The translations under genes were made by a program, and so were the position numbers. A DNA stretch of 64,000 bases from Engraulis encrasicolus (lineage: Eukaryota; Chordata; Actinopteri; Clupeiformes; Engraulidae), in assembly GCF_034702125.1 (NCBI RefSeq), contig NC_085857.1, positions 53,908,046-53,972,045 of the forward strand. Direction: 5' to 3'. Below are positions 1 to 24,253 of the stretch, piece by piece. Positions within the stretch are counted from its first letter, which is position 1, and each line of letters starts with the position of its first letter. The notes beneath the pieces were generated by a model. The model saw nothing but the letters and a program-made list of their open reading frames with translations. It was not told the origin of the DNA and made no database searches.

Positions 1-84
<84 letters not shown>
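1..84. repeat. (TG)n microsatellite
   Basis: Pure TG dinucleotide running off the left edge. It is the same tract that follows exon 2 at 1637-1771, here as part of a duplicated block. Confidence 0.95.
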
Positions 85-85
<1 letters not shown>

Positions 86-127
86 TCCTCCCTCTGGCTG
101 GTCATCGATGTGTGACTGTGTTCAGGT

Positions 128-196
128 GCATTCAGGTAAATTGGGCCATTCTCTTATATAATATGCAAAAAAAGTGGCCCAATTTACCTGGATTCA
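128..196. repeat. Short hairpin with AAATTGGGCCA arms
   Basis: Arms CAGGTAAATTGGGCCA and TGGCCCAATTTACCTG flank an AT-rich loop. A second, slightly longer copy is at about 1809-1890. Confidence 0.7.
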
Positions 197-203
197 TCAT
201 ATA

Positions 204-498
204 CAGTGAGTCCAATATGTATTTGATCCCTTGCTGATTTTGTTGGTTTGCCTACTAACAAAGACATGATCAGTCAATAAATGTTATGATAATATGTATT
301 CTAATATGGAGAGACAGAATATCAAAAAGAAAATCCAGAAATTAACTTAAGAGAATATATATTAATTTATTTCCATTTCATCGAGCAAAATAAGTAGGCC
401 TATTTGATCCCCTGCCAACTGATTACAGTTCCGGGCCCACAGACCAGATGGGCACTTCCGATCAACTTGTCATCTGAATTAAAGACACCTGTACATAC
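204..498 (-). mobile_element. Tc1-like element, terminal fragment
   Basis: Starts TA-CAGTGAGTCCAATATG, the same terminal inverted repeat as the complete element at 11569-13170, and matches its right end in reverse. Truncated where the LTR fragment begins at 499. Confidence 0.85.
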
Positions 499-565
499 TG
501 TAGGGGTAATCCCACATTGATTGGACGTGAGGAATATTCTTCCTCACGCAAGGGCACCAAAATAT

Positions 566-976
566 GTGTGTGTGTGTGGCTTTTTTAACATCCTTGTGTG
601 CATACAGTGTATTGTGTGTATATGATTTTGAGTTAGTATTTTTGTTCAGGTCTGCTGGTTGTATTTCACATAACCATTCAGGAACATGCCGTACACATTG
701 ACGTTTAACCTTTAGTTTGGATAATAATCCTTTGCGTGGCATTGTGTCGCATGCTGGAGTCGCCATGCTCCCTGAATGCCCCTGTGCCGACAGGGGGACA
801 AAGGGGACCGTTGTCACAGGCCCTGGGAGCCATTCTATTGGACTGGAGGGCCCTTTCAGATGACTTTGTCCTGGGCCCAGCGAAAGCTGTCAGCAGCCCT
901 GTATACAGCATTACATCTCTCTCTATTTCTCTTTCCCTCTATTCCTCTGTCTCTCTCTCTCACTCTCCCCCTCCAG
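566..976 (+). other. Probable decayed copy of exon 2 upstream region; no gene
   Basis: No convincing exon. The stretch from about 900 (GTATACAGCATTACATCTC, then CT-rich, then CTCCAG at 971-976) resembles the intron tract that ends at 1402-1462, so it looks like an older tandem copy of the exon 2 acceptor region. Confidence 0.4.
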
Positions 977-1020
977 GTGTGTGGAGGTGCAGCCAGAGAG
1001 CTAGTTTTACAGAATAGTAG
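977..1020 (+). pseudogene. Fragment of a decayed exon 2 copy
   Basis: Follows CTCCCCCTCCAG and begins GTGTGTGGAGG, like the true exon 2 start GTGTGTGGCAG. Similarity then fades into a LINE tail. Confidence 0.4.
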
Positions 1021-1021
1021 A

Positions 1022-1292
1022 CCGTTCTCAATCACTTATTGTATTGTAACCACTGGTCCATCACTGTCAATCACCAATGTTAAATGCTCAGTATTATTTA
1101 TTACTTCATCACTTCACTGGTATTGGACAATCACTGTTACTTGTCCTGTCTTGCACTTGATGTCAGTCTGTAAATGTCAGTCCTGTGTATGTCTATGTCC
1201 TTCATGGTATAGAGAGAAAACGTAATTTCAATTTCCTTGTATGACCTGTGCATATGAAGAAACTGACAATAAAAGCTGACTTGACTTGAATT
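1022..1292 (+). mobile_element. Truncated LINE-like 3' tail
   Basis: Ends with AAACTGACAATAAAAGCTGA followed by a short CTTGA repeat, a common 3' tail of fish non-LTR retroelements. No coding part is present. It sits between two exon 2 copies. Confidence 0.55.
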
Positions 1293-1318
1293 CCCTTGCA
1301 CCATTGCTCTTTCTCCAG

Positions 1319-1415
1319 GTGTGTGGCAGTGTGGTGTGGATGGTGGATGTTGCTGGTGCTGGTGAAACCTACGCTGTTGGTCTGGGCCCTAGTTTTCTTA
1401 CTGATGCAGTATAAA
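1319..1415 (+). pseudogene. Decayed tandem copy of exon 2
   Basis: After TTCTCCAG it reads VCGSVVWM exactly as the true exon 2, then a 6 bp insertion and substitutions, and reaches a TAA near 1412. The CTGGGCCCT block matches exon 2. It is followed by a duplicate of the CT-rich acceptor tract. Confidence 0.65.
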
Positions 1416-1462
1416 GTTTTAAATCTCTCTCTATTTCTCTCTCTCTCCCCCTCTTTCTCCAG

Positions 1463-13369
<11,907 letters not shown>

Positions 13370-13396
<27 letters not shown>

Positions 13397-13575
13397 CAAT
13401 TTAGAGCCCCATATATGGTTATGTAACCCTCTAAAGCCCCCCCCCCACACACACACACATTTAACCCATTTTACCCATTTAGAGCCCTGTACACGGCTAT
13501 TTAACCCTTTAGAGCACTGTACACAGCTATTTAACCATTTAAAGCACTGTACACTGCTAATAAAGCCTTTACACA
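13370..13575 (+). repeat. Minisatellite spanning the MAL-like stop codon and 3' UTR
   Basis: Degenerate 33-40 bp units of the form AGAGCCCCGTACACTGCTATTTAACCATTT recur five to six times. The first unit encodes the last residues APYTAI and TAA. A C/A-rich stretch interrupts the array at 13436-13460. Confidence 0.75.
13559..13564 (+). promoter_or_regulatory. Candidate poly(A) signal AATAAA
   Basis: Lies in the last minisatellite unit, 163 bp after the stop. A second AATAAA is at 13808-13813. Confidence 0.4.
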
Positions 13576-14175
13576 CCCTTAAACCGCTATTTGGTAAAGA
13601 ATATCTGTGATACCATGGAAAAGTTGTCATGGTGAAGAGAAAAGGCCACTTGCAACCACTGCTGTCAATGTTTTATTGTTTATTGCATTTGTTTACACAA
13701 AGACACCAACACATTGGCCTCCAAATGATCAGCCTTCAAAGTTGCTTCCCTCTGTTAAACTGTTGATCAGCTGATTAAGAGCTTATTTTATTTCAATTGT
13801 TGTTTTCAATAAATTATCTTCTCTTTTTTTGGTTTCATGTTCCTATTCATTGTCCTGGGAGATGGGGGGAAGGGGGGTTGTTGAGTACTTCCAAGGTATT
13901 TGCTGTTCTATGCATATCACATTTTTTTTTAACCAAAATGTTAGTGAAAGTGAAAGCCCACCTGGAAAACTCTGACTCCCATTGTAATTGTGACACAACA
14001 CTGCACACACCGAAAATGCATTTATGCCTCACCCATGCAAGGGGGCGGCCCTCTGATGGTGCAATGCGGCAGGACTGTGCCATGCTCAGGGTAGCCTACC
14101 TTACCCATTACTGCCCTCATTAATTTCTGTTATTTGAGCATCATCTACACAGTAATGACTTCAAATTGTGACAAT

Positions 14176-14972
14176 CCTTGCGTTTACATGAGACACTTAA
14201 GTCCGATTTAACTCACTTTAAATCTGATTAAAACTTAATTCCACCCTAAAAATATCATGTAAACACTTACCGAACAGAATTTAAGTTTATTCCGATTTTA
14301 ACTTAAGTCCGATTAAAGTGGGTGGTTTATTCCTCTTTTAAATCCGATTAAACACGTTCCTCTGTCATGCAACCTTTTATTCGGAATTACAATAGCCTAA
14401 ATCCAGTCGTTCCACGCATGCTCGTTGACCACATGATGGCGCCAAGAGACCGTGCTCTTTGCCAGTGAGAAAAACATGGCGGCACTTCCTGTTGATTTTC
14501 ACATGAAAGTTTTGCTTAATTTAAAGTCCCTAAGCGACTATAAATGTTGTGGCTTCCATATATTGATGTAAAAGTGCCCCACGAAGTAATGAAGCACAAC
14601 AAAGTTACTCCACATCACCCTTTCACCAGTTCGTTTTTCTAAGCTAGGTGGGTGCTAACTAGCATTTGAAAGAACCAGACCCAGAGGGGATATCTTCAGC
14701 CTTGAGTCCACTGAGGGAATTAATTTTCGGGCTGCTTGTCCCAGTAGTAAACAGAGTTCCCCGGAGGTTTGGCGACCACGCCCCCACGCCTTATTTGGCT
14801 CACTCAGCACGTGCGTCCTCAGTCCAATCGCAATGCTTTATTTTCCCCAGACGTTTAATCGCATTTAAGTGAAAGTGCCATGTATACACGTCACAAAATA
14901 ACTCTTAATCCGATCTACTTAAATCCGATCTATTAAATCCGACTTAAAAACATCATGTAACCGTAGCAATTG
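14176..14972. mobile_element. Non-autonomous DNA element with multiple TTAAGTCCGATT motifs
   Basis: Ends TTGCGTTTACATGA and TCATGTAACCGTAGCAA are imperfect inverted repeats. Subterminal (T)TAAGTCCGATT / AATCCGACTTAA motifs are repeated several times in opposite orientations. No coding capacity. Superfamily not assigned. Confidence 0.55.
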
Positions 14973-15129
14973 AAGGGTTAATATTTGTAGATGCTAAATG
15001 CCTATTGTTGTGTTCAAGTGTTCAGTTTAAGCAACAACTAAAACCCTTGTCCAAATCCATGTCATTGTATTGGCCAAGCGCTAAAAATGTGAAATTGGAC
15101 AGTGAAAATCTGAAGACCAGGAAATGTGT

Positions 15130-15345
15130 TAAGACAAAGCAAATGTCTATTTACATCACTATTTCTAAAGTACAATGAAAGAGGCAGCACCTTGCTTCAA
15201 GTCTTATTTTTGAAAGTTTTATTTTAATATAGCACAGATGAGTTTTTTGACAAGTGTCTTCTTCAGTGTGCAACAATGAAACAGTATAACCAAACTGAAC
15301 ACCCATTACCAAACAACCAATGACATTGGCATGTTTCAATCAGTC
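15130..15345. repeat. Dispersed repeat, SINE-like tail
   Basis: Contains CAAGTGTCTTCTTCAGTGTG near a T-rich tract, a pattern common to fish retroposon tails. No promoter boxes seen. Confidence 0.3.
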
Positions 15346-15504
15346 CAAAAGCAACCAATTGGTAATACAACCATTACTACATTTAGGAAGCAGGTCAGAG
15401 CTATCTCTATCACTTTCAGCAAAATAATTACAAATATAGCCAAGTACACAAATACTGAAAATACACTACATTAAGAAATGGAAAAGCTAATGTAATTTTA
15501 CTTA

Positions 15505-15690
15505 CTACATTACATTACATTACAATACACTTAGCTGACACATTTTTATCCAAAGTGACTCATACTTATTTTAAGTAGGGTACAGTCCCTGAATCAGTGG
15601 GGTTGCGTTGCTTGATCAAGGTCACCTCAGTCATGGAGCATGGTGGGGAGTGGTAGGGTGGGATTCGAACTGGTGAGAACTTGTTGGAGT
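15505..15690. repeat. Common teleost dispersed repeat (ACATTACATTAC...TTAGCTGACAC type)
   Basis: TTACATTACATTAC followed by CTTAGCTGACACATTTTTAT, CCAAAGTGACT and GGGATTCGAACTGG is the layout of a very common fish repeat. Confidence 0.65.
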
Positions 15691-15699
15691 CGTGGAGAA

Positions 15700-17400
15700 C
15701 AGACAGTACTAAAAAGTGGGGAGAAGCAAAGGATTTACAAGGCCGGTCAACAACAGCAAATTGCTATTGCAATTGGAGACATATTCTCAATTGATGGTCA
15801 GTTCTAGTAGGCAGTGGGCCCAGGGGTGAATTTCTGGAAAGCTTAGTTTCTAACTATGTTAGCTACTTTGTTGGTTGCAATGCAATTTCCCATTGGCAAC
15901 TTCCCAAGTTGCTCACTGCTAACAACTACACTTTCCAGAAATGCAACCCAGAATTGTAGCTGCTCTACAAAACGAGTTTCGTTCTCACTCTCAACCGGCA
16001 ACTTGATTTTACTAATATAACCTCCTGACAGCATGTAAAGCAATATTCTGGCTGTTGCCACCCTAAAAATGTGCATGCTGATATAAAAAATAACGAAAAA
16101 AGAAAGACTGGGGATGACGTCACACAATGCACAGTCAATGGGAAGTCTCAGCCCATCAAGGTTGAAAAGGGAATATTATATTATGCTTTTTTCATAGGCA
16201 GCTAATTCACCTAATCATTGAAGCAATGTAGGCATCCTGACCATTTTGTTGTTTCTGGAAAAAATAACACAGCTTGCAATTCTTTACTGACACATAGCCT
16301 AACTTTGGGGCTTTTGATCAGGGGCATCAGTAGACTCAATACTACACAGGGGCACAATAGGGCACCGAAAAGAAATGCGAGCGCGCAAAGTAAAAAAAAA
16401 ATGGGCAATTTTTTTTTTTTAAAGAATAGACAGAGATAATTTTGGGGGGGGGGGGGTTGTTATTTGTAATATTTATTTATTTAGTGATTTATGGATATTC
16501 TAATTTATGTTACACAATACAGTGATGGACAACCTGAATTCATCAGTTTAGAATCCAGTGCCACATATTCCAAATGACATGATCTTTAGGTAAACCCAGG
16601 TAATTTGCCCACTGGACCATACCTAATGAACCCAGATTGACCATCACTAAAATGTAGCATTGAGATGTGTTCATGGATTTGATAATCATGTGAAAGGGCC
16701 ATGGATGCATTGACTTGGAATAACACGTTCAATACTGTGCTGGTGTTTACACAAATTCTATGTCATTACATTTCATCTTCTTCAGCCTTTTTCATCTGCT
16801 ATAATGTTATTCTCAAAAATTGAATCGTTTTATCAAAGCTTCATCTAGTAGTTGATTTGTTTTCTAATGTTTCTGGTATTTTATTAAGGCTATCTGGTAA
16901 ATATCTGATTTGTGCACAATGCACTCAGGAGCACCTCGGAGAACTAGTAGGCCTGTCGTGTTTCTTAAAGATAGTTTGACAAAGTCCTGCATGGCTCTGT
17001 GTATTAGCCAACAGGCAACTCTCAGGCTACATGCTCCGAGTGCGAGTGGCCGTTACTGGAGGCAAGTGGATTCTGAGGGCAGGCTGCGTCCGTGTCAGTC
17101 TTAAATTCTAACTTACCGGCGAAAAAGAAAAACATGCAGGCATGTATTCTGTAGATTATCGGATGAGTCAGACTTAAATAATAAAAATAAAGGTACAAAG
17201 TCAACTAGATTGCATTGTCTCAGAAAATGCTAGAAGCGGGCTTGCCTTTTGGGGCAGAGATGAAACAAAGTACTATTGAGAAAACAAAGCTAAAAGAAAT
17301 GTTGGGAAAAATCCATCCACCCAGTCAGAAGTTATGGGCCAAACAATTCAGCCATCTTGGATTCAGCCATCTTGAAAGTGTTGTAGCTCTGCGTTTTGGG
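15700..17400. other. Intergenic DNA, no gene seen
   Basis: Only low-complexity runs (A/T at 16389-16420, G at 16443-16455) and unremarkable AT-rich sequence between the two convergent genes. Confidence 0.5.
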
Positions 17401-17439
17401 GATATAATAAATGACATACATGGTATTTTAAGTTGGCTA

Positions 17440-18070
17440 AGGAACACTGCATATGATATAATTTTGAAAATCAACATGGCTTCGAGCGGGATTCGAACTC
17501 ACAACCTCCATATCTGTAATCCAGCCCCTTTGCCACTGATATTAACTGCCATAAAATACATGATATTTGAAGTTGGCTAAGGAACACTGCATATGATATA
17601 ATTTTGAAAATCAACATGGTTTGGACTGGGGTTTGAACCCCCAACCTCCATATCTGTAATTCAACACATTTGCCATTGATGCTGAATGACATACATGGCA
17701 TTTTAAGTCGGCCAAGGAACACTGCATATGATGTAATTTTGAAAATCAACATGGCTCCATGTGGGGTTTGAACCCTCAACCTCCATATCTGTAATCCAGC
17801 ACATTTGCCATTGATACTAAATGACATTCATGGTATTTCAAGTTGGTTAAGGAACACTGCATATGATATAATTTTGAAAATCAACATGGCTTCGAGCGGG
17901 ATTCGAACTCACAACAAAATATCTGTAATCCAGCCCCTTTGACATTGATATTATATGACATACAATATGATATTTGAAGTTGGCTAAGGAACACTGCATA
18001 TGATATAATTTTGAAAATCAACATGGCTTCGTGTGGGGTTCGAACCCCCCATATCTCTAATCCGGCAGCA
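17440..18070 (-). repeat. Tandem satellite of 125-146 bp units carrying tRNA-like B boxes
   Basis: About five units, each with GGAACACTGCATATGATATA and, on the minus strand, ATATGGAGGTTG followed by a GTTCGAATCCC-type B box. Units start near 17450, 17580, 17715, 17860 and 17985. Confidence 0.75.
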
Positions 18071-18077
18071 ATCCCCA

Positions 18078-18156
18078 TGGCTTCGGGTGGGTTTCGAACC
18101 CTCAACCTCCATATCTCTAATGCAGCGGCATGCATTACCACTAAGCCAAGCAGCTA
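18078..18156 (-). ncRNA. tRNA-like sequence (SINE head or tRNA pseudogene)
   Basis: On the minus strand AGCTGCTTGGCTTAGTGGTA fits the A-box consensus and GAGGGTTCGAAACCC the B box, about 50 bp apart. I could not form a full cloverleaf, so this is a tRNA-derived head, not a functional tRNA gene. Its 3' half is the source of the adjacent satellite. Confidence 0.5.
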
Positions 18157-18719
18157 ATTGTCATGCACAGTCCAGCAAGACTATATCACATTGCATTGAA
18201 GAGCTGAACAATAGACTTCTAGAATGGTTGCTCGCACCTGCTCGTTAAGAATAGAATCTTGAGACAGTGACAGTTGAAATGGAACCCTGTATTGGCAGCA
18301 CCTGTTCTGATTGATTGAATGACAGTTAGTATTGTGCTCTTAGCAGAGGACAGAATCAGACCCAGTGTTTTGTCTTTACACAGTCGTTGTAGAAAAACTA
18401 AAAGTAGTTGGCATGTGTCCTTTTCACAGTTCGGAGTCATGCATGTGATCTCTCTAACAGTCTTTGAATGAAGTTTATAGGTTCAGGCACAAATGGACCT
18501 CTTGTGGGACATGCGCTGATCTCTTGAAAAAGGCACTTTTGGGAAGACTGAAAACCTCCATAGACCCAGGCCTGTCGTTTTTTACAAACCTGCCATTTAA
18601 AAAGTATTGGGAGTTGGGAGATGAAACTTTGACAATTTGGAGACATCCCATAGAGCTCGCTAACAACGCGTCAACTAAACTTCTAGGTGAAAGTGTTGAT
18701 GTTTTATGACCGAAAAAGC

Positions 18720-18965
18720 CTCCTACACTCTAATCTCTAGAGTGGCGGAACCTTGGTTCATGAAGGTTCCACCATTGTTTTCAATGGGGACCCAAGCTTT
18801 CACAAAATCGCCAAAAACGGGAAAACGACAAGAGACACGGACAAGCCTATTAGTATACATGATCTCCATGCCGAGCCGGTCGTTTTAGTGTTTGAACGGT
18901 GTCTCTATCTCGAAAGGCCTAGGAGGAGATCCATTTTCTATTTTTGCTGCCCTGCACAAGAGAAC
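18720..18965. repeat. Dispersed repeat, copy 1
   Basis: Shares CCGAGCCGGTCGTTTTAG-like, GTTTGAACGG and TCTCTATCTC segments with 45890-46190, in the same order. Confidence 0.5.
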
Positions 18966-18971
18966 CAATAA

Positions 18972-19165
18972 ACAGGACTTAGAGATTACTATAATCGGGC
19001 CTTGCTCTGCAAGCCCGCTTAATAAATAAAGAAACAGGACTTAGAGATTACTAGAATCGGGCCTTGCTCTGCAAGGGCCTTGCTCCGCAAGCACGCTTAA
19101 CAGGACTTAGAGATTACTAGAATCGGGCCTTGCTCTGCAAGCCCGCTTAATACATAAATATTTAA
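18972..19165. repeat. Tandem repeat, three units of about 55-65 bp
   Basis: Units begin ACAGGACTTAGAGATTACTA and contain GGGCCTTGCTCTGCAAGC, itself a small hairpin. Confidence 0.8.
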
Positions 19166-19477
19166 AAAAAGAAAAAAAATCAGTGCTTTGATACCACACT
19201 TCTAAAAGCCATCTTTTACACTGAACACTTGTTTGCACATCGATGACATTGCTTCTCTACTCTAGTCTTTCCAAAGCCCATCATTCGCTCGCTGTGTGTT
19301 ATCTATTTTTTGGCGAATAATCTATCCCTGTCACCTCATTGCTCTATTGCTTTGAAGGAACAGGTTCTCTTTTTGACATTTCTCTCTTGTTGCCTAATGA
19401 AGGTCAGACAACCGAACACTAACAGGGAAAAAGTGCACTTCTGAAAGTTTGAGGGAAAATATATATTTTTACATGTA

Positions 19478-21122
19478 CAAACCCCAACTCCATAGAAGTT
19501 GGGAAGGAAAGCTTAATTGTGAATAATAACAAAATACTGCCATTTTCAAAAAGTCTGGTTCTGACATTAGTTGGAGAACGGTACAAAGAAAACATATCAG
19601 CCATCAAAACTGACCAAAATTATTGTTTTGGGGGATATTCATGAATATGTAAATCCAACGTGTCTCATAAGAGTTGGGACGGGGACAATAAAAGGCAGCA
19701 AATGTCTAAAAACAAAAACAAAAAAAACACTTAACAGTTAATAGCATTAACCGATGAGATGATGTTATACAAAAACATTGTTGATTCCTAACTCGGACAT
19801 GATTTCAACAGCTTAAATGCTAGGTGTATTCCTAGTTATGTTTTGCGATGTTTTCCTTTCTGTAGTGCTTACTGTGTGACAGGTCTTGACCAAAAGCCAG
19901 CCATTTTATGTCCTGCTGGTCCTTATTGTTGAGTTAAACTGTTAAAACATAGTAGAGAATGCAATTTGTCCTTACTATGTGGCAGTAATCGAAGATCTCC
20001 CTTCAAAATATAATGCACAAGTGGCTTTTCATGCTGTTTAATACCCATTTATTTCATTCAGTACTGTATTCAATTCTACAGGTGAGTTAGAACAGCTTAA
20101 CAAATGTACTACTGCACCCCCCTGCTATCATGGAGGCTGACTTTTGAAGCATGAAGTTGCAAGGTCAATTTTCACTGTAGCACAGGATGTGCAAGACTAT
20201 TATTTTCAAAAAGAAGTGACTTCTGCAACTTCTGTAAGCAATGCACAGTTTCCCATGTCTTCTGGGTCTATTTCAAGTGAGCTCGGGTGGATAGGGGAAT
20301 GTTAAACCCCTCTATCATTTGCACACATGAAGCGTCCTTAATATGGTCAAGTTTTCACTAGCTGTAATTCTCGGAGTGCTAGAGTGAGACTACAGACAAT
20401 ATATATTTCATGATGTCATGAACCTATACAATGATTTTAATGACAAAAATATGTCTTATATACACTCAATCACGGTAAATCAATGGAATTCAAAACTTAA
20501 TGTAATAACTATGGTAATTGTTCCCTCTGCATCTTTAATTCTGAGTGACTCAGCCTCTCCGTGATTGTCTTATACCTGGACACTCAAATTGTTCATCAGT
20601 GCAATTCATTTTGAAATGAAGAGTTCAGATGCAAAACCCCCTAAGTGTCTTTTAGGAAAATAATCTTAATTCATTTTTATTTAATACAAAGCTATCAAAA
20701 TGGCATATTTTTTATTTTATTTATGTAATATAACTATTTATATGTATTATCAAGTACATGAATGTAAACTAAACCAACAGCGGGGTTCCCTAAAAATATA
20801 GAAGTTCAGGTCTTCAGAAATGGAGTTAGGGGGTTTTGCATCTGAACTCTTCAAATGTTCTTCTTTGTTGTTTTATCTTATTTGGATGTTTACTAAATTT
20901 CACGGATCCCCGTCCCAACTTATTTGAGACGTGTTGCAGTTATCAAATTAGAAATGAGTACATATGTCCCCTAAAACAATATTTTTTCTCGGTTTTAACA
21001 CTTGATATGTTGTCTTTTCACCATCCCCCATCTAAGGAATGTATTGAATGTTTTGAAAATTTTTGATTTTGATTTCATTCTCAGTTTACCAAACGTCCCA
21101 ACTTCACCGGAGTTGGGGTTTG
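19478..21122. mobile_element. TA-flanked DNA element with CAAACCCCAACTCC ends
   Basis: 1645 bp between TA dinucleotides, with terminal CAAACCCCAACTCC / GGAGTTGGGGTTTG and subterminal GTTGGGACG motifs. No intact transposase. A related copy in the opposite orientation is at 54686-56423. Confidence 0.7.
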
Positions 21123-21591
21123 TACACTACAAGTGAGCTGACGTACCCCTCAACTTGTAACTTTTTGCCATCAAATCTTACAGCTTCGGGTAGCATGCAC
21201 GAACTAGCTGCAGTCTGCTCCATTGACTTTGCATTGACGTGACGTCACTCGGTCGACTAGTGTTTTTTTCCCCCTTAAAAATCAATGTCCATGTTTCGAG
21301 GGTGGTAACAGCCAAAATATTGATTAATGGGGTCATGTAGGGGTTTATGTAAGCAAAAATGAAGTTTCCACTCGTTACCATGAACGAACTGACAAAATAT
21401 GATTCTTGGCCCATCGCCAATAGATGGGATCTTTTTGTTTGTAAACACGGTGTTGTGAGGAGGGGCAAGACACTGGCAGCCAACCACGTGAGCTAATTTT
21501 TTGACCGACAGCGGTGTTCAACAATCAGAGGCTGAGTTGTGCACAGCTAGTTTGGCACAGTCAGGAGAAAGCAAAAATTTAGACCCCTGTA

Positions 21592-23599
21592 GGGTAGACT
21601 GAGTACAGTTGGGTACACTTTTATTTTTGTCCCCTTCCACGCAGAAATTAGACTATTAAAAGGTCTTAAAATGAAAGTTGTTTTGGACAGAACATATTTT
21701 CAGGATGTGGGCAAATATATAATCAAGGAATTATATCTCTAGGATGTTTAATGTTTATGTAATTAATCAAACAAAAAGGTGCACTTTTGTCCCAACTGTA
21801 CTCTAGCTAAAAAACAGTGGGGTGCAGTTGAGACATAGCAGAGTACAGTTGAGACACCATTCTAATCAATGGGAGGTAATAGCCATGGGAGCTAATAGCA
21901 TGGCCGATAGCAAAATACTGTACTCAACTGTACCCGTTAGCATCTTTACATTGGTTTTACATAGTGAAATTAGCATTACAGGCTAGTGTCTAAACTGTCC
22001 CCTTCTGGCCAGATCACAAATTGATAAAGATTTTAAAATGGTTTTAACTGTTATGATGTCAGGAAATATATCTGCTTTTAGAGCACATATCATGGCTTGC
22101 AATCATGTAACTTACATTATATCAAGATAGTGAGTACACATCTTTTCATAGGAAAGCATTACAGAAATGTCACTTTGACACAATGATTAGTGACATTTTA
22201 ACAACATATTTAACCGCTTAAATTTCTTGTTCACTTCTTGTTCAAAAAAATACAGCCATTAATGTTTGAACATGTACTCACAAAAGTGAGTACATTCCAG
22301 ATGAAAATCCGGTAGAGAAGGCGCTGTGTTGGCTCGAATCGTCTCGAAATGAAAAGAGATTAAAAGGGAGGTCATCACTGTGCGTTTCAACCTTTCTTTG
22401 CGTTGAACTTTTACATTTTGAGTCTGCATCTGGCGTAAATCAGGGCTATCAAGTCTCACTCTTTGAGAGTGTGACACACGCATCTGAGTGAGTTAACACT
22501 CTCACACGCCACGCATGGTATTTCACACTCTGAAGTTTTGATTACTTATCCAATCGGCGCACATTAACTCATCCAAACTATCCACAGACGCGTCAGCAAT
22601 TGGTAACAGGTCAAAACAATGGTCAAACAGGTAACAATGGTCAAAAATCTCCTCTAAAACAGGCATCCCTTCTTCACATATTTTGTTGAAATTGCACTTT
22701 TAACAACTATTTTCAAAATTTTCTCTGGGGAGAAACCCCCGAACCACAAATAATTAGAATCAATCTCTCACCATCCCCAGCTGCTTTTATTTCACAACTC
22801 AAGCACTGGTTAGGGCTAAGCATATTGAATAAATAGTGTAGCTAGATTGAAGGGAAACCTATCGTTGGGTCGATGGGTGACGGGTCGATGTCTACCCCCC
22901 ACCCCCCATTTATTATTATTTTTTCAAAAAATGTTTTTAATCTCACTCCAAACAATCTTCAAAACTTGAGAGCACTGTAACTTAAATAGATTGGTGTGAG
23001 ATTTGAATGCAGTCCTATGGAGAATATCATGATCTGCTTCAGTAGTCACAGCGCAGTGACCTCCTTTTTCATCCCTTTTCATTTCGAAACGATTCGAGCC
23101 AACACAGCCCCTTCTCTAATGGATTTTAATCTGGGGTGTACTCACTTTTGTGAGTACATGTTCAAACATTAATGGCTGTATTTTGTTTTTTTTCTGAGTG
23201 AAAAAGAAATTTAAGCGGTTAAATATGTTGTTAAAATGTCACTAATCATTGTGTCAAAGTGAAATTTCTGTAATGCTTTCCTACGAAAAGATATACTCAC
23301 ATATCTGCAAAAACTGTGAGGGTTGTACACACGTTTGTGATATACTGTATATCAAGAGGATAACTACTGGTCATTAGATATTCATTGTTGAAGGACCTTG
23401 AAGAAGTAAATCTGACCTGTCGAAAACAGCATTTTCCCAATATCTTTGGATCTGCGTTCTGTGCTGGTTTCAAATTTCCCATGATCTAAGAGGATATCGA
23501 TGCACAGCAAAAATTACATCAGAGTTACGTTGTTACCCAGAGATAGCCTATTTGGTTTGTCTCAACTGTACCCTGTACTCAACTGTACTCAGTCTACCC
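21592..23599. mobile_element. TA-flanked element with GGGTAGACTGAGTACAGTTG ends
   Basis: TA at 21590-21591 and 23600-23601. Terminal repeats of about 25 bp are perfect or nearly so. Internal copies of the GAGTACAGTTGAGAC-type motif occur at 21840-21860 and 21915-21930. It contains a nested foldback and has no coding frame. Confidence 0.65.
22130..23302. repeat. Nested foldback element with about 230 bp arms
   Basis: 22130-22372 and 23078-23302 are inverted copies. Both contain GTACTCACAAAAGTGAGTAC, itself palindromic, and AACAACATATTTAACCGCTT. Confidence 0.75.
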
Positions 23600-23708
23600 T
23601 ATAGCCTGGTATGACCTGCCCATAATGCTTCAAGATACAAATTCGTATTGAAGTATTATAGGTGGATCATACCAGGCTAGGTCAGTGCTGTCGCACATCA
23701 AATTGGAG

Positions 23709-24253
23709 TCAGGTATTCAAGTCATTGGTGGTGGTCCTAGAGTCTGGAGTGGCATCATCAGGGGGTATCACATGATCACGGGATGGGGGTGGCATTGGGA
23801 CAGAGACAGCATGATCGTGGGGGGTGGTTTTAGGTGCAGGGGGTGGCACATCACAGGGGGCGGCCCCATCACGGGAGATGGCATGATCACTAGGGGCAGT
23901 ATCATCACGAGGAACTGGCTCATTGGGCAATTGCTTGGAGCGACACAGACACTTGAAAACATGCCCCCAGAGTAGCACAAAAACATGCTTTTTTTGGGTG
24001 AGGTTGGGGGGAGGGGATGTTGGGAGCAGCCAGAGGGGGTGTTTTCCAGTGCGCAAATCAGTATGAGACTCATATTCTGCCCACTTTCTTCCATACTTTC
24101 CTTCCATTCCATCCCATCTCTTCATTATTCCCCATACAACAAGACCACCAAAAACAAGACCAACACAAACAGCAATTGCTAGCCTTTTGTAACGGGTGAG
24201 CATTTGCACAACATTTCTCCATATGGGGTTTGGGGTTGCAGAATGGGGTCCAT
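23709..24253 (-). CDS. Membrane-protein gene, terminal exon with TM helix
   Basis: Acceptor TTTCTTTTAG at 24254; 180 residues and TGA. The TM helix lies near residues 30-48 of the exon. The tail is built from loose DHA / PPP / RDD repeats. Confidence 0.62.

Larger units (their letters stand above)
86..564 (+). repeat. Segmental duplicate of 1772-2255
   Basis: This block repeats 1772-2255 almost base for base: post-microsatellite sequence, a hairpin, the left 295 bp of a Tc1-like element (204-498) and about 66 bp of the LTR seen at 2189 (499-564). Because it includes the LTR edge, the duplication happened after the LTR element landed. Confidence 0.85.

Noticed and set aside
4..237. Cys/Val-repeat open frames over TG tracts here and at 1632, 2800, 7829, 13196
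   Set aside because: Translations of microsatellites; no coding signal.
18078..18156. Functional tRNA gene
   Set aside because: Boxes are present but I could not build a complete cloverleaf with acceptor and anticodon stems.
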